Assembly (NCBI GenBank): GCA_003009755.1
Contig: PXUB01000026.1
Coordinates: 1-37,664 of the forward strand
Direction: 5' to 3'
DNA length: 37,664 nt
DNA from: Thermoplasmatales archaeon SW_10_69_26
GTDB taxonomy: Archaea > Thermoplasmatota > SW-10-69-26
Shown: positions 20,190 to 29,075 of the stretch, piece by piece
Position numbering within the stretch: position 1 is the stretch's first letter
Layout: the number at the start of each line of letters is the position of its first letter
Translations under genes and position numbers: made by a program
The notes under the pieces: generated by a model
Seen by the model: the letters and a program-made list of their open reading frames with translations, nothing else
What the model was told of the DNA's origin: nothing
The model's database searches: none

Positions 20190-22969
20190 TGGAGAGCCTA
20201 CCCTTCGACGAGTTCCTGCAGACGCTCGCCGCCCACGATGTCTACCCCGACCCCAGCCACATCCAGGAGACGGACGTGGAAGCCATCTGGGCCAACCTCG
20301 ACCCCTCCGACCGGGAGGCTCTCATGCGAGAGATCGGGCTCCCCGTCGGGGAGATGACAGGGCTCGAGCCCCGGATGGAGGACGCCGAGGTCGTCTTCGA
20401 CGTCCCCGGTTCCCCCGCCTCGGGGCCCGACCCCGAGGACGTGACCGCACGGGACACCGACGAGCCCGTGGGACCCCAAGCGGGCCCGGGGAACCAGCCG
20501 CAGGCCTCGCCCTTCGAGGACCCGGACGCCGGCGAGGCCGGGGAGGCCGACCCGGCCATCGAGGCCGCCGACGCGTTCAGCGAGATCGATCCCGACCAGA
20601 TGGGATGGCTCGGCGAGGGCACCCCGCTCACCGACGATCCCGAGGCGGGCGAAGGGCTCGAGGATATGGACGAGCCCGTCGAGGACGCGGCCGCGGTCGA
20701 GCCCGTCGTGGAGGAACCTGGCCCCGAGGAGCCGGACGCCGAGCCGGCCGACGCCGACGCGATCGGCTCCGACGATGGCGGTCTCCCCGACGAGCGTGGG
20801 CTCCCGGACGCCGACACCGTGCCCGCGCCCGACGACGCCGACGTCGACGGCGGGGTCGGGGCCGCGGACGTGGAGCAGCTGGAGGGCGGCGAAGCGCTCG
20901 AGACCGTCGACGCGGCCGAGATGGCCGAGATCGAGGTGGACGAGCTCGACGACGGCGCCGTCGAGGAGATCGTCGAGGACGAAAGCCGGAAGGACAGCCG
21001 CCGCGAGGTCGAGATCTACCCGGTGTACGAGCCCTACGGGTACGTCCGCATCCTCTACGACGAGGAGGACCACCAGTACCTGTACGAGGTGATCGAGCCC
21101 GAGCTCACCGAGCGCGAGGAGAAGGTGCTCGACTTCATCCAGGAGACGATCGTCGACGTGATCGAGGTCGGTCTCTCCCGGTTGACCGAGGAGGAGGCCG
21201 AGGAGATGCTCGTCGACCTGACGAGCGAGATCATCGAGGACTACTCGATCGAGGTCGACGAGAAGATGCGGATGCGGCTGACGTACTACATCGTCCGCGA
21301 CTTCCTCGGCTACGGCAAGCTCGACGTCATCATGCGGGACCCGATGATCGAGGACATCAGCTGCGACGGTGTCGGGATCCCGATCTTCCTCTACCACCGC
21401 AAGTACGAGTCCATGGCCTCCACCGTGTCGTTCGAGGAGGAGAACCTGGACAGCTTCGTGATCAAGCTCGCCCAGCGCTCGGGCAAGCACATCAGCGTGG
21501 CCGACCCACTGCTCGACGCGCGCCTGCCGGACGGGTCCCGCCTGAACGCGACCCTGTCCGACGAGGTCACCACGAGCGGGTCCACGTTCACGATCCGCAA
21601 GTTCCGCGACGAGCCGTTCACGCCGACGGACCTGCTCCGCTTCGGCACGCTGAACCCGAAGATGCTGGCCTACTACTGGCTGGCGATCCAGCACGGCGCG
21701 TCGATGATCGTCGCCGGCGGGACCGCGTCCGGGAAGACGACGATGTTGAACGCGGTGATGCTGTTCATCCCGCCGCAGATGAAGATCGTGTCCATCGAGG
21801 ACACGCGCGAGCTGAACCTGCCCCACCCGAACTGGATCCCGGGCACGACCCGCAGCGGGTTCGGTCCCCGCGACGACAGCGGGCGTCAGGCCGGCGAGAT
21901 CAACATGTTCGAGCTGCTGAAGGCTGCGCTGCGGCAGCGGCCCGAGTACATCACCGTCGGTGAGGTGCGCGGCGAGGAGGCCACCGTCCTCTTCCAGGCG
22001 ATGGCGACCGGTCACGCCGCGTACGGCACGATGCACGCGGACTCGGTGACCAGCGTCATCCACCGCCTCGAGGGCGAGCCGATCAACATCCCGCGCCCGC
22101 TGCTCGAGGCCCTGGACATCGTCAGCATCCAGATCCAGACCCGCATCGGCGGTCAGCGCGTCCGCCGCACGCAGAACATCACCGAGATCGTCGGGATGGA
22201 CCCGAACACCAAGGAGCTGTTGACGAACGAGGTGTTCGAGTGGGACCCGGCCGACGACACGTTCGATCACAGCGGCATCTCGTACGTGCTCGAGCGGATC
22301 CAGAAAGAGAACAACATGACGGACGCCGAGCTCGAGACGGAGGTCGAGAACCGGACCCTCCTGATCGAGTGGATGAAGGAGCACGGCGTCCGCGACTACG
22401 TCGACGTGGGGACCGTCGTCCAGTCCTACTACAACGAGCCCGAGGAGACCGTTCACAAGATCAAGGTCGACATGGGGCTCGAGGAGCCCGAGGAGGGTGA
22501 GGAGGACATCGAGCTGGAGGACGAGCTGCTCGAGGACCGCGAGATCAAGGGCGCCGGCGAGAAGGGCGACGAGTTCGACCCCACCGCCGACATCCCCGCG
22601 CCCGAGGACGCCAGCCTCGTGGCCCCGCTCGAGGACGAGACCCTCGACTCGATGCAGGACATGGGCGGCGAGTTCGACCCCGTCGAGGCCACCCAAGAGG
22701 GCAGCGAGGAAGGGGCCGAGGACGACCTCGAGGAGATCGACGCCGTCGACGACCTGGAGGAGGTCGACCCGGTCGAGGGCGACCTCGACGACCTGGACCC
22801 GGGCCAGGCCCGGACCCTCGAGGACGGCGACGAGTTGGACCCCGTCGACGCCGACCCCCCGCCCAACGACCCCGACGAGGACGCCGACGACCCCGAGCCC
22901 ACCGAGGAGGACGAGCTCGAGGACATCGACAAGATCGAGGACATCATCGACGAGGACGAGGAGGGCTAA
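20186..22969 (+). CDS. pilB: type IV pilus/archaellum-type secretion ATPase with acidic tails
   Basis: A 927-aa member of the GspE/PilB/FlaI ATPase superfamily, which powers assembly of pilin fibres at the inner face of the membrane. Walker A is GGTASGKTT (residues 511-519, Lys517), the acidic Walker B region is EYITVGEVRGEE (587-598) and the His box is MHADS (616-620). Before the core lies an Asp/Glu/Ala/Pro-rich region (about 60-265) and after it another acidic region (about 775-927), both apparently disordered; typical family members are 500-600 aa. ATG 20186 overlaps the upstream stop; ATG 20189 has better ribosome-site spacing. It is followed 1 bp later by a platform protein. Confidence 0.95.
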   Translation: MMESLPFDEFLQTLAAHDVYPDPSHIQETDVEAIWANLDPSDREALMREIGLPVGEMTGLEPRMEDAEVVFDVPGSPASGPDPEDVTARDTDEPVGPQAGPGNQPQASPFEDPDAGEAGEADPAIEAADAFSEIDPDQMGWLGEGTPLTDDPEAGEGLEDMDEPVEDAAAVEPVVEEPGPEEPDAEPADADAIGSDDGGLPDERGLPDADTVPAPDDADVDGGVGAADVEQLEGGEALETVDAAEMAEIEVDELDDGAVEEIVEDESRKDSRREVEIYPVYEPYGYVRILYDEEDHQYLYEVIEPELTEREEKVLDFIQETIVDVIEVGLSRLTEEEAEEMLVDLTSEIIEDYSIEVDEKMRMRLTYYIVRDFLGYGKLDVIMRDPMIEDISCDGVGIPIFLYHRKYESMASTVSFEEENLDSFVIKLAQRSGKHISVADPLLDARLPDGSRLNATLSDEVTTSGSTFTIRKFRDEPFTPTDLLRFGTLNPKMLAYYWLAIQHGASMIVAGGTASGKTTMLNAVMLFIPPQMKIVSIEDTRELNLPHPNWIPGTTRSGFGPRDDSGRQAGEINMFELLKAALRQRPEYITVGEVRGEEATVLFQAMATGHAAYGTMHADSVTSVIHRLEGEPINIPRPLLEALDIVSIQIQTRIGGQRVRRTQNITEIVGMDPNTKELLTNEVFEWDPADDTFDHSGISYVLERIQKENNMTDAELETEVENRTLLIEWMKEHGVRDYVDVGTVVQSYYNEPEETVHKIKVDMGLEEPEEGEEDIELEDELLEDREIKGAGEKGDEFDPTADIPAPEDASLVAPLEDETLDSMQDMGGEFDPVEATQEGSEEGAEDDLEEIDAVDDLEEVDPVEGDLDDLDPGQARTLEDGDELDPVDADPPPNDPDEDADDPEPTEEDELEDIDKIEDIIDEDEEG

Positions 22970-22970
22970 G

Positions 22971-23846
22971 GTGGGCCTGTCCAACTTCCAGCGAACCTCG
23001 TACCGGCTGCTCGGCGGCTTCGCCGCCAAGCACCTCGACAACACGGATCTCGAGGAGGCGCTGCGCGAGGCCCGGATCCCCGTCCGCTCGGAGGCCTACC
23101 AAGCCACCGCCCTCGCCAGCGCCATCGTCACGTTCCTGGCCACGCTGCTCTTGTCCGCGTTCGTGGGCCTGGTCCTGTTGCCCGCGGCCGGCATCCCCGC
23201 CACGCAACCGATCGCGCTCGTGGCGCTCGTCTTCACCCCCGTCCTGCTCAGCGGGGCGGTCTACGGCATCCTGCTCACCAGCCCGAAGAGCAAGGCCAAC
23301 AAGCGCGAGAGCGACATCGACGAGCACCTGCCCTACGGGCTGAACTACATCGCCGCGATGGCTTCGGCCGGCGTCCCGATCCACACGATCTTCCAGTCGC
23401 TGGCCGCCCAGCCGATCTACGGCGAGCTGGCCAACGAGGCTCAGGCGATCGCCAAGGACATGCACCTGGGCATCGACAGCGTGCGCGCGCTGGAGCGCGC
23501 CAGCCGACGCACCCCCTCGGATCGGTTCGCCGAGGTCATGCAGGGCGCCATCACGACGGTCACCAGCGGCGGCGACATGCAGAGCTACTTCTCCAGCAAG
23601 GCCGAACGCTACGCGTTCGAGAACCGGCAGGAGCAAAAGCAGTTCGTCGAGGTCATGGGCCTGATGTCCGAGACCTACGTGACCGCCGTCGTCGCCGGGC
23701 CGCTGTTCCTGATCGTGATGATGGCGATCATGTCGATGCTCGGCGGCGGCGAGCCGACGACCCTGCGCCTGATCGTGTACCTGGTGCTGCCCGTGGCCAA
23801 CGCCGCGTTCGCCTACGGGCTCGCCGAGATGACGCCGGAGGTGTGA
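22971..23846 (+). CDS. pilus platform protein, first T2SSF half
   Basis: A 291-aa membrane protein with one type II secretion F (T2SSF) domain (about residues 95-210: SDIDEHLPYGLNYIAAMASAG, LERASRRTPSDRFAEVMQG) and three or four membrane helices. In the usual archaeal PilC/FlaJ/TadC-type protein two such domains sit in one chain; here this half is encoded separately and its partner follows. The GTG start at 22971 has GGAGG at good spacing and begins 1 bp after the ATPase stop. It would form the membrane ring on which the ATPase works. Confidence 0.88.
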   Translation: MGLSNFQRTSYRLLGGFAAKHLDNTDLEEALREARIPVRSEAYQATALASAIVTFLATLLLSAFVGLVLLPAAGIPATQPIALVALVFTPVLLSGAVYGILLTSPKSKANKRESDIDEHLPYGLNYIAAMASAGVPIHTIFQSLAAQPIYGELANEAQAIAKDMHLGIDSVRALERASRRTPSDRFAEVMQGAITTVTSGGDMQSYFSSKAERYAFENRQEQKQFVEVMGLMSETYVTAVVAGPLFLIVMMAIMSMLGGGEPTTLRLIVYLVLPVANAAFAYGLAEMTPEV

Positions 23847-23850
23847 TCGC

Positions 23851-26292
23851 GTGGATCGATCGACCCACCAGACCCTCGCCGCCGTGCTCGCCGCCGTCGC
23901 CATCCTCGGCGGTATCGCGAGCGCGATCGTCCCCGGGGACCTCGCGGCCAGCCTCGTCGCCGCCGGCGCCTTCGCGGCCCTGACGGCGGGCCTGCACGTC
24001 GTCCGCCCCCGCATCGACACCGAGCGCGCCCAGGCCTCCAGCACCGGCGCGAACCTGCTCGGCATCGCGACCGCCGCCGCGATCGGCCTGCTCGGCTTGC
24101 TGCTCGTCGCCGCCGCGGCCGCGCGCTTCGGGCGCGTGCGATACCTAGGCAACGTGCCCCTGCTGCTGTCCGAGAACTTCACGCTCGTCACCGGGCCGCT
24201 GACGGTGCTGTTGGCCCTGACGGTGGCGATGGCCAGCCGCGACGAGCTGGCGCTGGCCGAGGCCCCCACGCCCGACCGGCGCTGGCTGACGGCCACGCTG
24301 CTCGTGCTGGGCCTGCTGGCGACGGTCGTGATCGCCATCCCGGCCGCGCCCGGCGAGGCCTGGCAGGCGCCCTACGTGCTGGGTCTGGCCGCCTGCGTGG
24401 GCTGGCTGGACGCCGTGCACCTGGCCGGACTCCCCCGGCCCACCCAGGTCACCTCGTGGCTGGAGCGCGGCGACTCCCGGCACAGCCGCCTGATCGTCGA
24501 GGGCCTGGCTCGGGCCGGCAACGGTGCCGTCCTGCTGGCCGGGCTGGGCGCCACGGTGTTCCTCGTCCTCGGCTACCCCACCTACGGCGTGCTCACGCTC
24601 CTCGCCGCCTCCGTCCTGCTCGTCCTCACCACGCACAGCGCCGTCACGCTCACGAAGGCGGTCCCGGCGGCGCTCAGCGACGACCTGGCCGACGCCGAAC
24701 GCAACAAGGGTCGGCTGCGCGTGCTGTCGATCGGCACGATCGCCGCGATCGTGATCGGCGGCCTGCTCACGATCGCGGGCCTGATCTCGGTCACGACCGG
24801 CGGCTCGCTGGCGGAGACGCTGGAGCTTTTGCGCCCGATCCTGGGGGTTGGCATCGCGGCCCTGGCCGGCGTGAACTTGGCCCGCGCCAACCTCCCCAGC
24901 TTCGAGGAGCACGGCCCCGCCCGTCGGGCCGTCTCCGCCACGGCGTTGTCCATGCTCGCGGTCAGCGCGTTCTTCTCGCTGCTGCTCGAGCTGGGCATCA
25001 TGTCGGGCCCGATCACGGAAGCCCACCTGGGCCTGGTGTTCCTGTACGCCGGCCTGCTCAGCGCGGCCGTGTTCGTGCACGCCCGCGGGCTGCTGCCCGT
25101 GCCGGGCCTGGCCCTCCAGGAGGCCGACGAGCAGCACGAGACGCGCACCGAGCACGGTGACGAGCTGCAACGCCGCGTCGTCATCCTGTACGCGACCGCC
25201 GGCTTGTTCCTGGCGGGCTCGATCGGGCTCGTCGGCGCGCTCGCGACCGGGCACCTCGACGGCTTGGTCCCCGAGTCCTCGGAGGGCCGCAACGCCGCGT
25301 TCCTGGCCCTGGTCGCCGTCGGCGTGCTCATCACGCTCGGTCTGCTCATCGCGTTCATGTACTCCCGGCGGCTGGAGACGCCGCCCGAGGAGCAGATCGA
25401 CTTCGAGAAGAGCTACACGCGCGAGGAGGTCGTCCGCCTCACGGTGCTGGGCGTCTCCGGCACGCTGGCCTTCGTGCTCGGGTTCCTCGGCATCATGGTG
25501 TACGCCGGCCAGCTCGAGTCGATCGGCAGCCTCACGCTCGAGAAGCGCTACGCCACGGACTTCTTCGTGGCCGCGATCCTCATCGGGATCGGTCCGGCCG
25601 GGTACATCCGCAACCGCGAGAACAAGCGCATCAAGGCGATCGACCAGCGCCTGCCGGAGTTCCTGCGGGACCTGGCCGAGAGCCAGCGCACCGGCATGAC
25701 GCTCACGCAGGCCGTCATCACGGCCAGCGAAGGGAACTACGGGGCGCTCACGCCCGAGATCGAGAAGATGGCCGCCCAGATCGAGTGGGGGGTCAGCTTC
25801 GAGGACGCGTTGCAGAGCTTCGCCCAGCGCGTCGACACGCCGCTCGTGCAGCGCACCGTGAGCCTCGTCATCGAGGCGTCGACCGCCGGTGGCAACGTCA
25901 AGGACGTGCTCGAGGCGGCCGCCGAGGACGCCCGCGAGATCCAGATGATCCACAGCGAGCGCCGCAGCGGCATGCAGATCTACGTGATGATCATCTACAT
26001 CGCGTTCGCCGTGTTCCTCGGCGTCATCGGCGTGTTGAACGTGAAGTTCATGCCTGAGGTCGCCAAGGCGGTCGCCGGCGCCGAGGGCGTCTCCGTCGGG
26101 TCGATCACGTTCGAGGAGTTCGACATCCAGACCTTCCAGACGCTGTTCTTCCACGCCGCCATCATCCAGGGCCTGGGCGGCGGGTTCGTGGCGGGATCGA
26201 TGCAGGACGGCAAGCCCGTGGCCGGGCTCAAGCACGCCTTCGCGATGACGATGATCGCCTACGTCACGTTCCGGCTGTTCCTCGGAGGGTGA
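23851..26292 (+). CDS. pilus platform protein, second T2SSF half with large polytopic extension
   Basis: An 813-aa membrane protein. The C-terminal about 230 residues form a T2SSF domain (IKAIDQRLPEFLRDLAESQR at about 594, VSLVIEASTAGGNVKDVLE) and end in membrane helices. The first about 550 residues are an unusual multi-helix region with roughly a dozen hydrophobic segments and short loops, which ordinary PilC/TadC proteins lack. The GTG start at 23851 sits directly after a near-perfect ribosome site, GGAGGTGTGATC, that overlaps the upstream stop. It must pair with the protein at 22971 to make a full platform. The extension could hold a pilin reservoir, a channel or a signal-sensing part; this is inference. 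Confidence 0.88.
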   Translation: MDRSTHQTLAAVLAAVAILGGIASAIVPGDLAASLVAAGAFAALTAGLHVVRPRIDTERAQASSTGANLLGIATAAAIGLLGLLLVAAAAARFGRVRYLGNVPLLLSENFTLVTGPLTVLLALTVAMASRDELALAEAPTPDRRWLTATLLVLGLLATVVIAIPAAPGEAWQAPYVLGLAACVGWLDAVHLAGLPRPTQVTSWLERGDSRHSRLIVEGLARAGNGAVLLAGLGATVFLVLGYPTYGVLTLLAASVLLVLTTHSAVTLTKAVPAALSDDLADAERNKGRLRVLSIGTIAAIVIGGLLTIAGLISVTTGGSLAETLELLRPILGVGIAALAGVNLARANLPSFEEHGPARRAVSATALSMLAVSAFFSLLLELGIMSGPITEAHLGLVFLYAGLLSAAVFVHARGLLPVPGLALQEADEQHETRTEHGDELQRRVVILYATAGLFLAGSIGLVGALATGHLDGLVPESSEGRNAAFLALVAVGVLITLGLLIAFMYSRRLETPPEEQIDFEKSYTREEVVRLTVLGVSGTLAFVLGFLGIMVYAGQLESIGSLTLEKRYATDFFVAAILIGIGPAGYIRNRENKRIKAIDQRLPEFLRDLAESQRTGMTLTQAVITASEGNYGALTPEIEKMAAQIEWGVSFEDALQSFAQRVDTPLVQRTVSLVIEASTAGGNVKDVLEAAAEDAREIQMIHSERRSGMQIYVMIIYIAFAVFLGVIGVLNVKFMPEVAKAVAGAEGVSVGSITFEEFDIQTFQTLFFHAAIIQGLGGGFVAGSMQDGKPVAGLKHAFAMTMIAYVTFRLFLGG

Positions 26293-26294
26293 CC

Positions 26295-27788
26295 ATGGGG
26301 AGCAAGTCGACGACCGGCGGCCAAGGGATGCCGGACGGGGCCCAGATGCTGCTGCTGGCCGGGTTCGTCATCTCGGCGACGGCGATCATGGCGATCGGCG
26401 CCTACAGCGCGCTGCAGAGCGGCAGCACGCAGCTCGAGGAGCGCAGCAACCGCCCGCTGGTCGACCTGTTCCTCAACACGCGCAGCCGCGCGGTCAACTT
26501 CTTCGGGATGGTCACGAGCAACGACACGGCGCTCAGCGTCCAGGAGAACCTGGACGGCTACCTCTTCTCGCAGTACCAGACGGCCCGCTCGCTATCGTTG
26601 GAGATGAACGCCTCCCTGGCCGGAGCCGACGCTCAGGCCCCCTTGAACGAGTCGGCCGCCTTCACGAGCGACCTGGACGGCGACGGCACCAGGGAGTACG
26701 TCGACCGTCGGGGGAACCTCTTGTGGAGCCACCGGGGCGGCGAGTGCTTCGGCGGTACCAAGTACGACGGGGACAACGACGGGTTGGTCACGGCCGACGA
26801 CGACGACCGCGTCCTCGGCGCGATCTTCTGGCTGAAGGTCGAGGGCGTGGACGCCGAGCTCCAAGAGTACGTCGTCATCGACGTGCCCGATACCGACGCC
26901 GTCGCGGCCTGCGAGTCGTGGCCCGGTGCCTGGGGCAACGCCAGCACGGACCCGGGCGACTACTCGGTCAGCCTGAACGACGTGGATCAGACCGGTCTGG
27001 GCCCCTACGCGGTGGGGGACGACGGGGACCTCCTCGAGCGTCAGGGAAGCCAGTGGGCCCGGATCGACGACGACGGCCCCTCGGGCAACGGGCACAACCT
27101 CCACGGCGCCGACGCCACCCCCGACGGCGACGAGCTGTGGATCGTGGGAGCCTCCGGCACGGTCGGCGAGTACGACCCGGGAACCGACACCATGAGCGAC
27201 CACACGGGCTTGGGCAACAGCTACACGGACCAGCTGACCGACGTGGCGGTGACCGGTCACAGTGGCGAGGCCAGGGTCTACGCCGCCGACTCCAGTGGTC
27301 ACGTCCAGATCAGCAGCGACGACGGCGGCTCCTGGACCGACGTCACCCCCGGCAGCGGGTCCTCGATCGAGGGGATCGACTTCTACGACACCGAGTCCGG
27401 CGTCGCCGTGGACACCAACCAGGCGGTCTGGGAGACCACCGACGGCGGCAGCACCTGGAACAAGATCGGCATCTCCGACACCTCCGAGAACTTCCACGAC
27501 GTCGACGCGAACGCCGCCTACGACATCTGGGTCGCCGCCTCCGGCGGCAAGGTCTACCACTTCGACGGCGGCTCCTGGACCGAGACGGTCGTCGACGGGA
27601 CGGACAGCCTCAACGCCATCGAGATCGAAGACGGCGCCGGCCACGCGGTGGGCGACCAGGGCGACATCTACCACTACGACGGCTCGTGGACGGAGGAGAA
27701 GACGCAGTCCGAATCGATGAGAGGCACCGAGATCGGCTCGAAGGCATACGCCGTCGGCGACAACGGGACGATCCTGGAAACGGACTAG
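26295..27788 (+). CDS. pilin-like protein fused to a beta-propeller-like domain
   Basis: A 497-aa protein. The N-terminal part has a hydrophobic helix (AQMLLLAGFVISATAIMAIG) and a following helix as in archaeal pilin-like proteins. From about residue 230 it becomes a chain of blade-like repeats of the BNR/YCF48 kind: ISSDDGGSWTDVTPG, WETTDGGSTWNKIGI, YHFDGGSWTETVV, IYHYDGSWTEEK, with GDDGDLLE, GASGTVGE and GDNGTILE between. This would place a propeller at the cell surface or the pilus tip. ATG 26295 is preferred because GGAGGGTGACC precedes it; GTG 26289 overlaps the upstream stop and is an alternative. It is the last gene of the pilus operon. Confidence 0.85.
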   Translation: MGSKSTTGGQGMPDGAQMLLLAGFVISATAIMAIGAYSALQSGSTQLEERSNRPLVDLFLNTRSRAVNFFGMVTSNDTALSVQENLDGYLFSQYQTARSLSLEMNASLAGADAQAPLNESAAFTSDLDGDGTREYVDRRGNLLWSHRGGECFGGTKYDGDNDGLVTADDDDRVLGAIFWLKVEGVDAELQEYVVIDVPDTDAVAACESWPGAWGNASTDPGDYSVSLNDVDQTGLGPYAVGDDGDLLERQGSQWARIDDDGPSGNGHNLHGADATPDGDELWIVGASGTVGEYDPGTDTMSDHTGLGNSYTDQLTDVAVTGHSGEARVYAADSSGHVQISSDDGGSWTDVTPGSGSSIEGIDFYDTESGVAVDTNQAVWETTDGGSTWNKIGISDTSENFHDVDANAAYDIWVAASGGKVYHFDGGSWTETVVDGTDSLNAIEIEDGAGHAVGDQGDIYHYDGSWTEEKTQSESMRGTEIGSKAYAVGDNGTILETD

Positions 27789-27825
27789 CCCGCTGGTCAT
27801 GGTTGGCTTAGGCTCTCGCGGGTCT

Positions 27826-27849
27826 CGGGAGAGCGGGTACGGTCTCCCG
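27826..27849 (+). terminator. hairpin after the pilus operon
   Basis: CGGGAGA (27826-27832) pairs perfectly with TCTCCCG (27843-27849), 38 bp after the stop of the last pilus gene. A second short hairpin, GCGGGC/GCCCGC, follows at 27901-27916. There is no T-run, so its role in termination is uncertain. Confidence 0.3.
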
Positions 27850-27945
27850 GGAGGACGAGCCCGGAGGGCTCGTGCGCACAGTCGGTAGGCTAGATCGGGG
27901 GCGGGCGGCTGCCCGCGCCCCTCTCCCCCCCTGGCGCCTCGGACC

Positions 27946-27953
27946 ATTTATTA
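27946..27953 (+). promoter_or_regulatory. TATA box of the carS-pyrE-purD operon
   Basis: ATTTATTA, centred about 29 bp upstream of the ATG at 27979, in otherwise GC-rich DNA. It supports a leaderless transcript. Confidence 0.7.
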
Positions 27954-27978
27954 ACCCCCAGCCGCTGGCTCCGCTCGG

Positions 27979-28551
27979 ATGCTGCACGAGACGGTCGTGC
28001 AGGGGCTCTGGCTGATCCTGCCCGCCTACGCCTCCAACATGCTGGCTACCCTCGTCGGCGGCGGCCCTCCGATCGATGGCGGCCGCTCGTGGTCCGACGG
28101 CCGGCGGATCCTGGGGGGTGGCAAGACCTGGCAGGGCTTGATCTTGGCCCCCCTGTTGGCGATCGCGATCGGAGCCTTGCAGCATGCCTACGCGGCCGAC
28201 GTCGGGTTCGGCGTCACCGACTTCGGCACGAGCCCCGCTTACCTCGTCCATGTCTACGCGTTAGCGCTGGGCGCGTTGCTCGGCGACCTGGGGGCCAGTT
28301 TCCTCAAGCGCCGCCTCGGCAAGGAACGGGGCGAGCGCTGGCTGGGCCCCGACCAGTACGACTTCATCGCCGGCGCGCTCCTGTTGGCCGCCCTGGCCAG
28401 CCTGGCGACGATGGCTTGGACGGGGAGCTGGTGGCTGTTCGAGGCCCTGACCCTGGGCCCGTTCCTCGCCATCCTTATCTTGACCCCGGGCTTGCACCTA
28501 CTCGTGAACGGGATCGGTTACCTCGTCGGCGTCAAGGAGGTCCCCTGGTGA
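27979..28551 (+). CDS. carS: CDP-archaeol synthase
   Basis: A 190-aa polytopic membrane protein of the CarS (formerly DUF46) family, which activates archaetidic acid (2,3-di-O-geranylgeranylglyceryl phosphate) with CTP to give CDP-archaeol, the precursor of archaeal phospholipids. Signatures are LPAYASNMLATLVGGG, the glycine-rich IDGGRSWSDGRRILGGGKTW loop and LGDLGASFLKRRLG with DQYDFIAGAL. About five membrane helices are visible. It marks the organism as an archaeon. ATG 27979 fits the TATA spacing; the 3' end overlaps pyrE by four bases. Confidence 0.96.
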   Translation: MLHETVVQGLWLILPAYASNMLATLVGGGPPIDGGRSWSDGRRILGGGKTWQGLILAPLLAIAIGALQHAYAADVGFGVTDFGTSPAYLVHVYALALGALLGDLGASFLKRRLGKERGERWLGPDQYDFIAGALLLAALASLATMAWTGSWWLFEALTLGPFLAILILTPGLHLLVNGIGYLVGVKEVPW

Positions 28552-29075
28552 CCCTCGCAGATCTGTTGCACGATGCAGACGCGTTGCGGACCGGCGAGTT
28601 CGAGCTGGCCAGCGGCGAGACGTCCCCGTACTACGTCGACGTCAAGCACGCCTGCTCGAACCCCAGCGTCCTGCGCGCGCTCGCGCAACACGCTCAGGTC
28701 TACGCCGTGGGGCACGATGCGATCGCCGGCACCGCGCTCGGCGGCGTGCCCCTGGCCGTGCAGCTGGGCGTCGAGACGGGGCATCCGATCCTGCTCGTCC
28801 GGGGCGAGGCCAAGGACTACGGGACCGGATCCCGGATCGAGGGACCGGTGGACGACGCCGAGGAGGTGCTGATGGTCGAGGACGTGACCACGACCGGCCA
28901 AAGCCTTCGGGAGGCGGTGGAGGCGGTCCGGGACACGGGGGCCTCGGTGGCCCACGCGGTCACGATCGTCGACCGCGAGGAGGGCGCCCGGGAGCTGTTG
29001 ACGGAGGCCGACGTCGCCCTCCACGCTTTGACGACGCTGTCCGAGCTGACTGATGCAACGGGGGTCGAGCCTTGA
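28548..29075 (+). CDS. pyrE: orotate phosphoribosyltransferase
   Basis: A 175-aa type I phosphoribosyltransferase of the short archaeal kind that converts orotate and PRPP to orotidine 5'-phosphate in pyrimidine synthesis. The PRPP-binding motif VLMVEDVTTTG is at residues 107-117, and the flexible loop reads RGEAKDYGTG (85-94), in which the commonly seen second Lys of RKEAK is Gly. The GTG start overlaps the carS stop (GTGA) and has GGAGGT in front. The stop overlaps the purD TTG. Translational coupling across the operon is likely. Confidence 0.95.
   Translation: MTLADLLHDADALRTGEFELASGETSPYYVDVKHACSNPSVLRALAQHAQVYAVGHDAIAGTALGGVPLAVQLGVETGHPILLVRGEAKDYGTGSRIEGPVDDAEEVLMVEDVTTTGQSLREAVEAVRDTGASVAHAVTIVDREEGARELLTEADVALHALTTLSELTDATGVEP

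Noticed and set aside
20198-23044. A 948-codon minus-strand open frame opposite the pilus ATPase
   Set aside because: It is a shadow created by high third-position GC on the coding strand; the plus strand has Walker A/B motifs.
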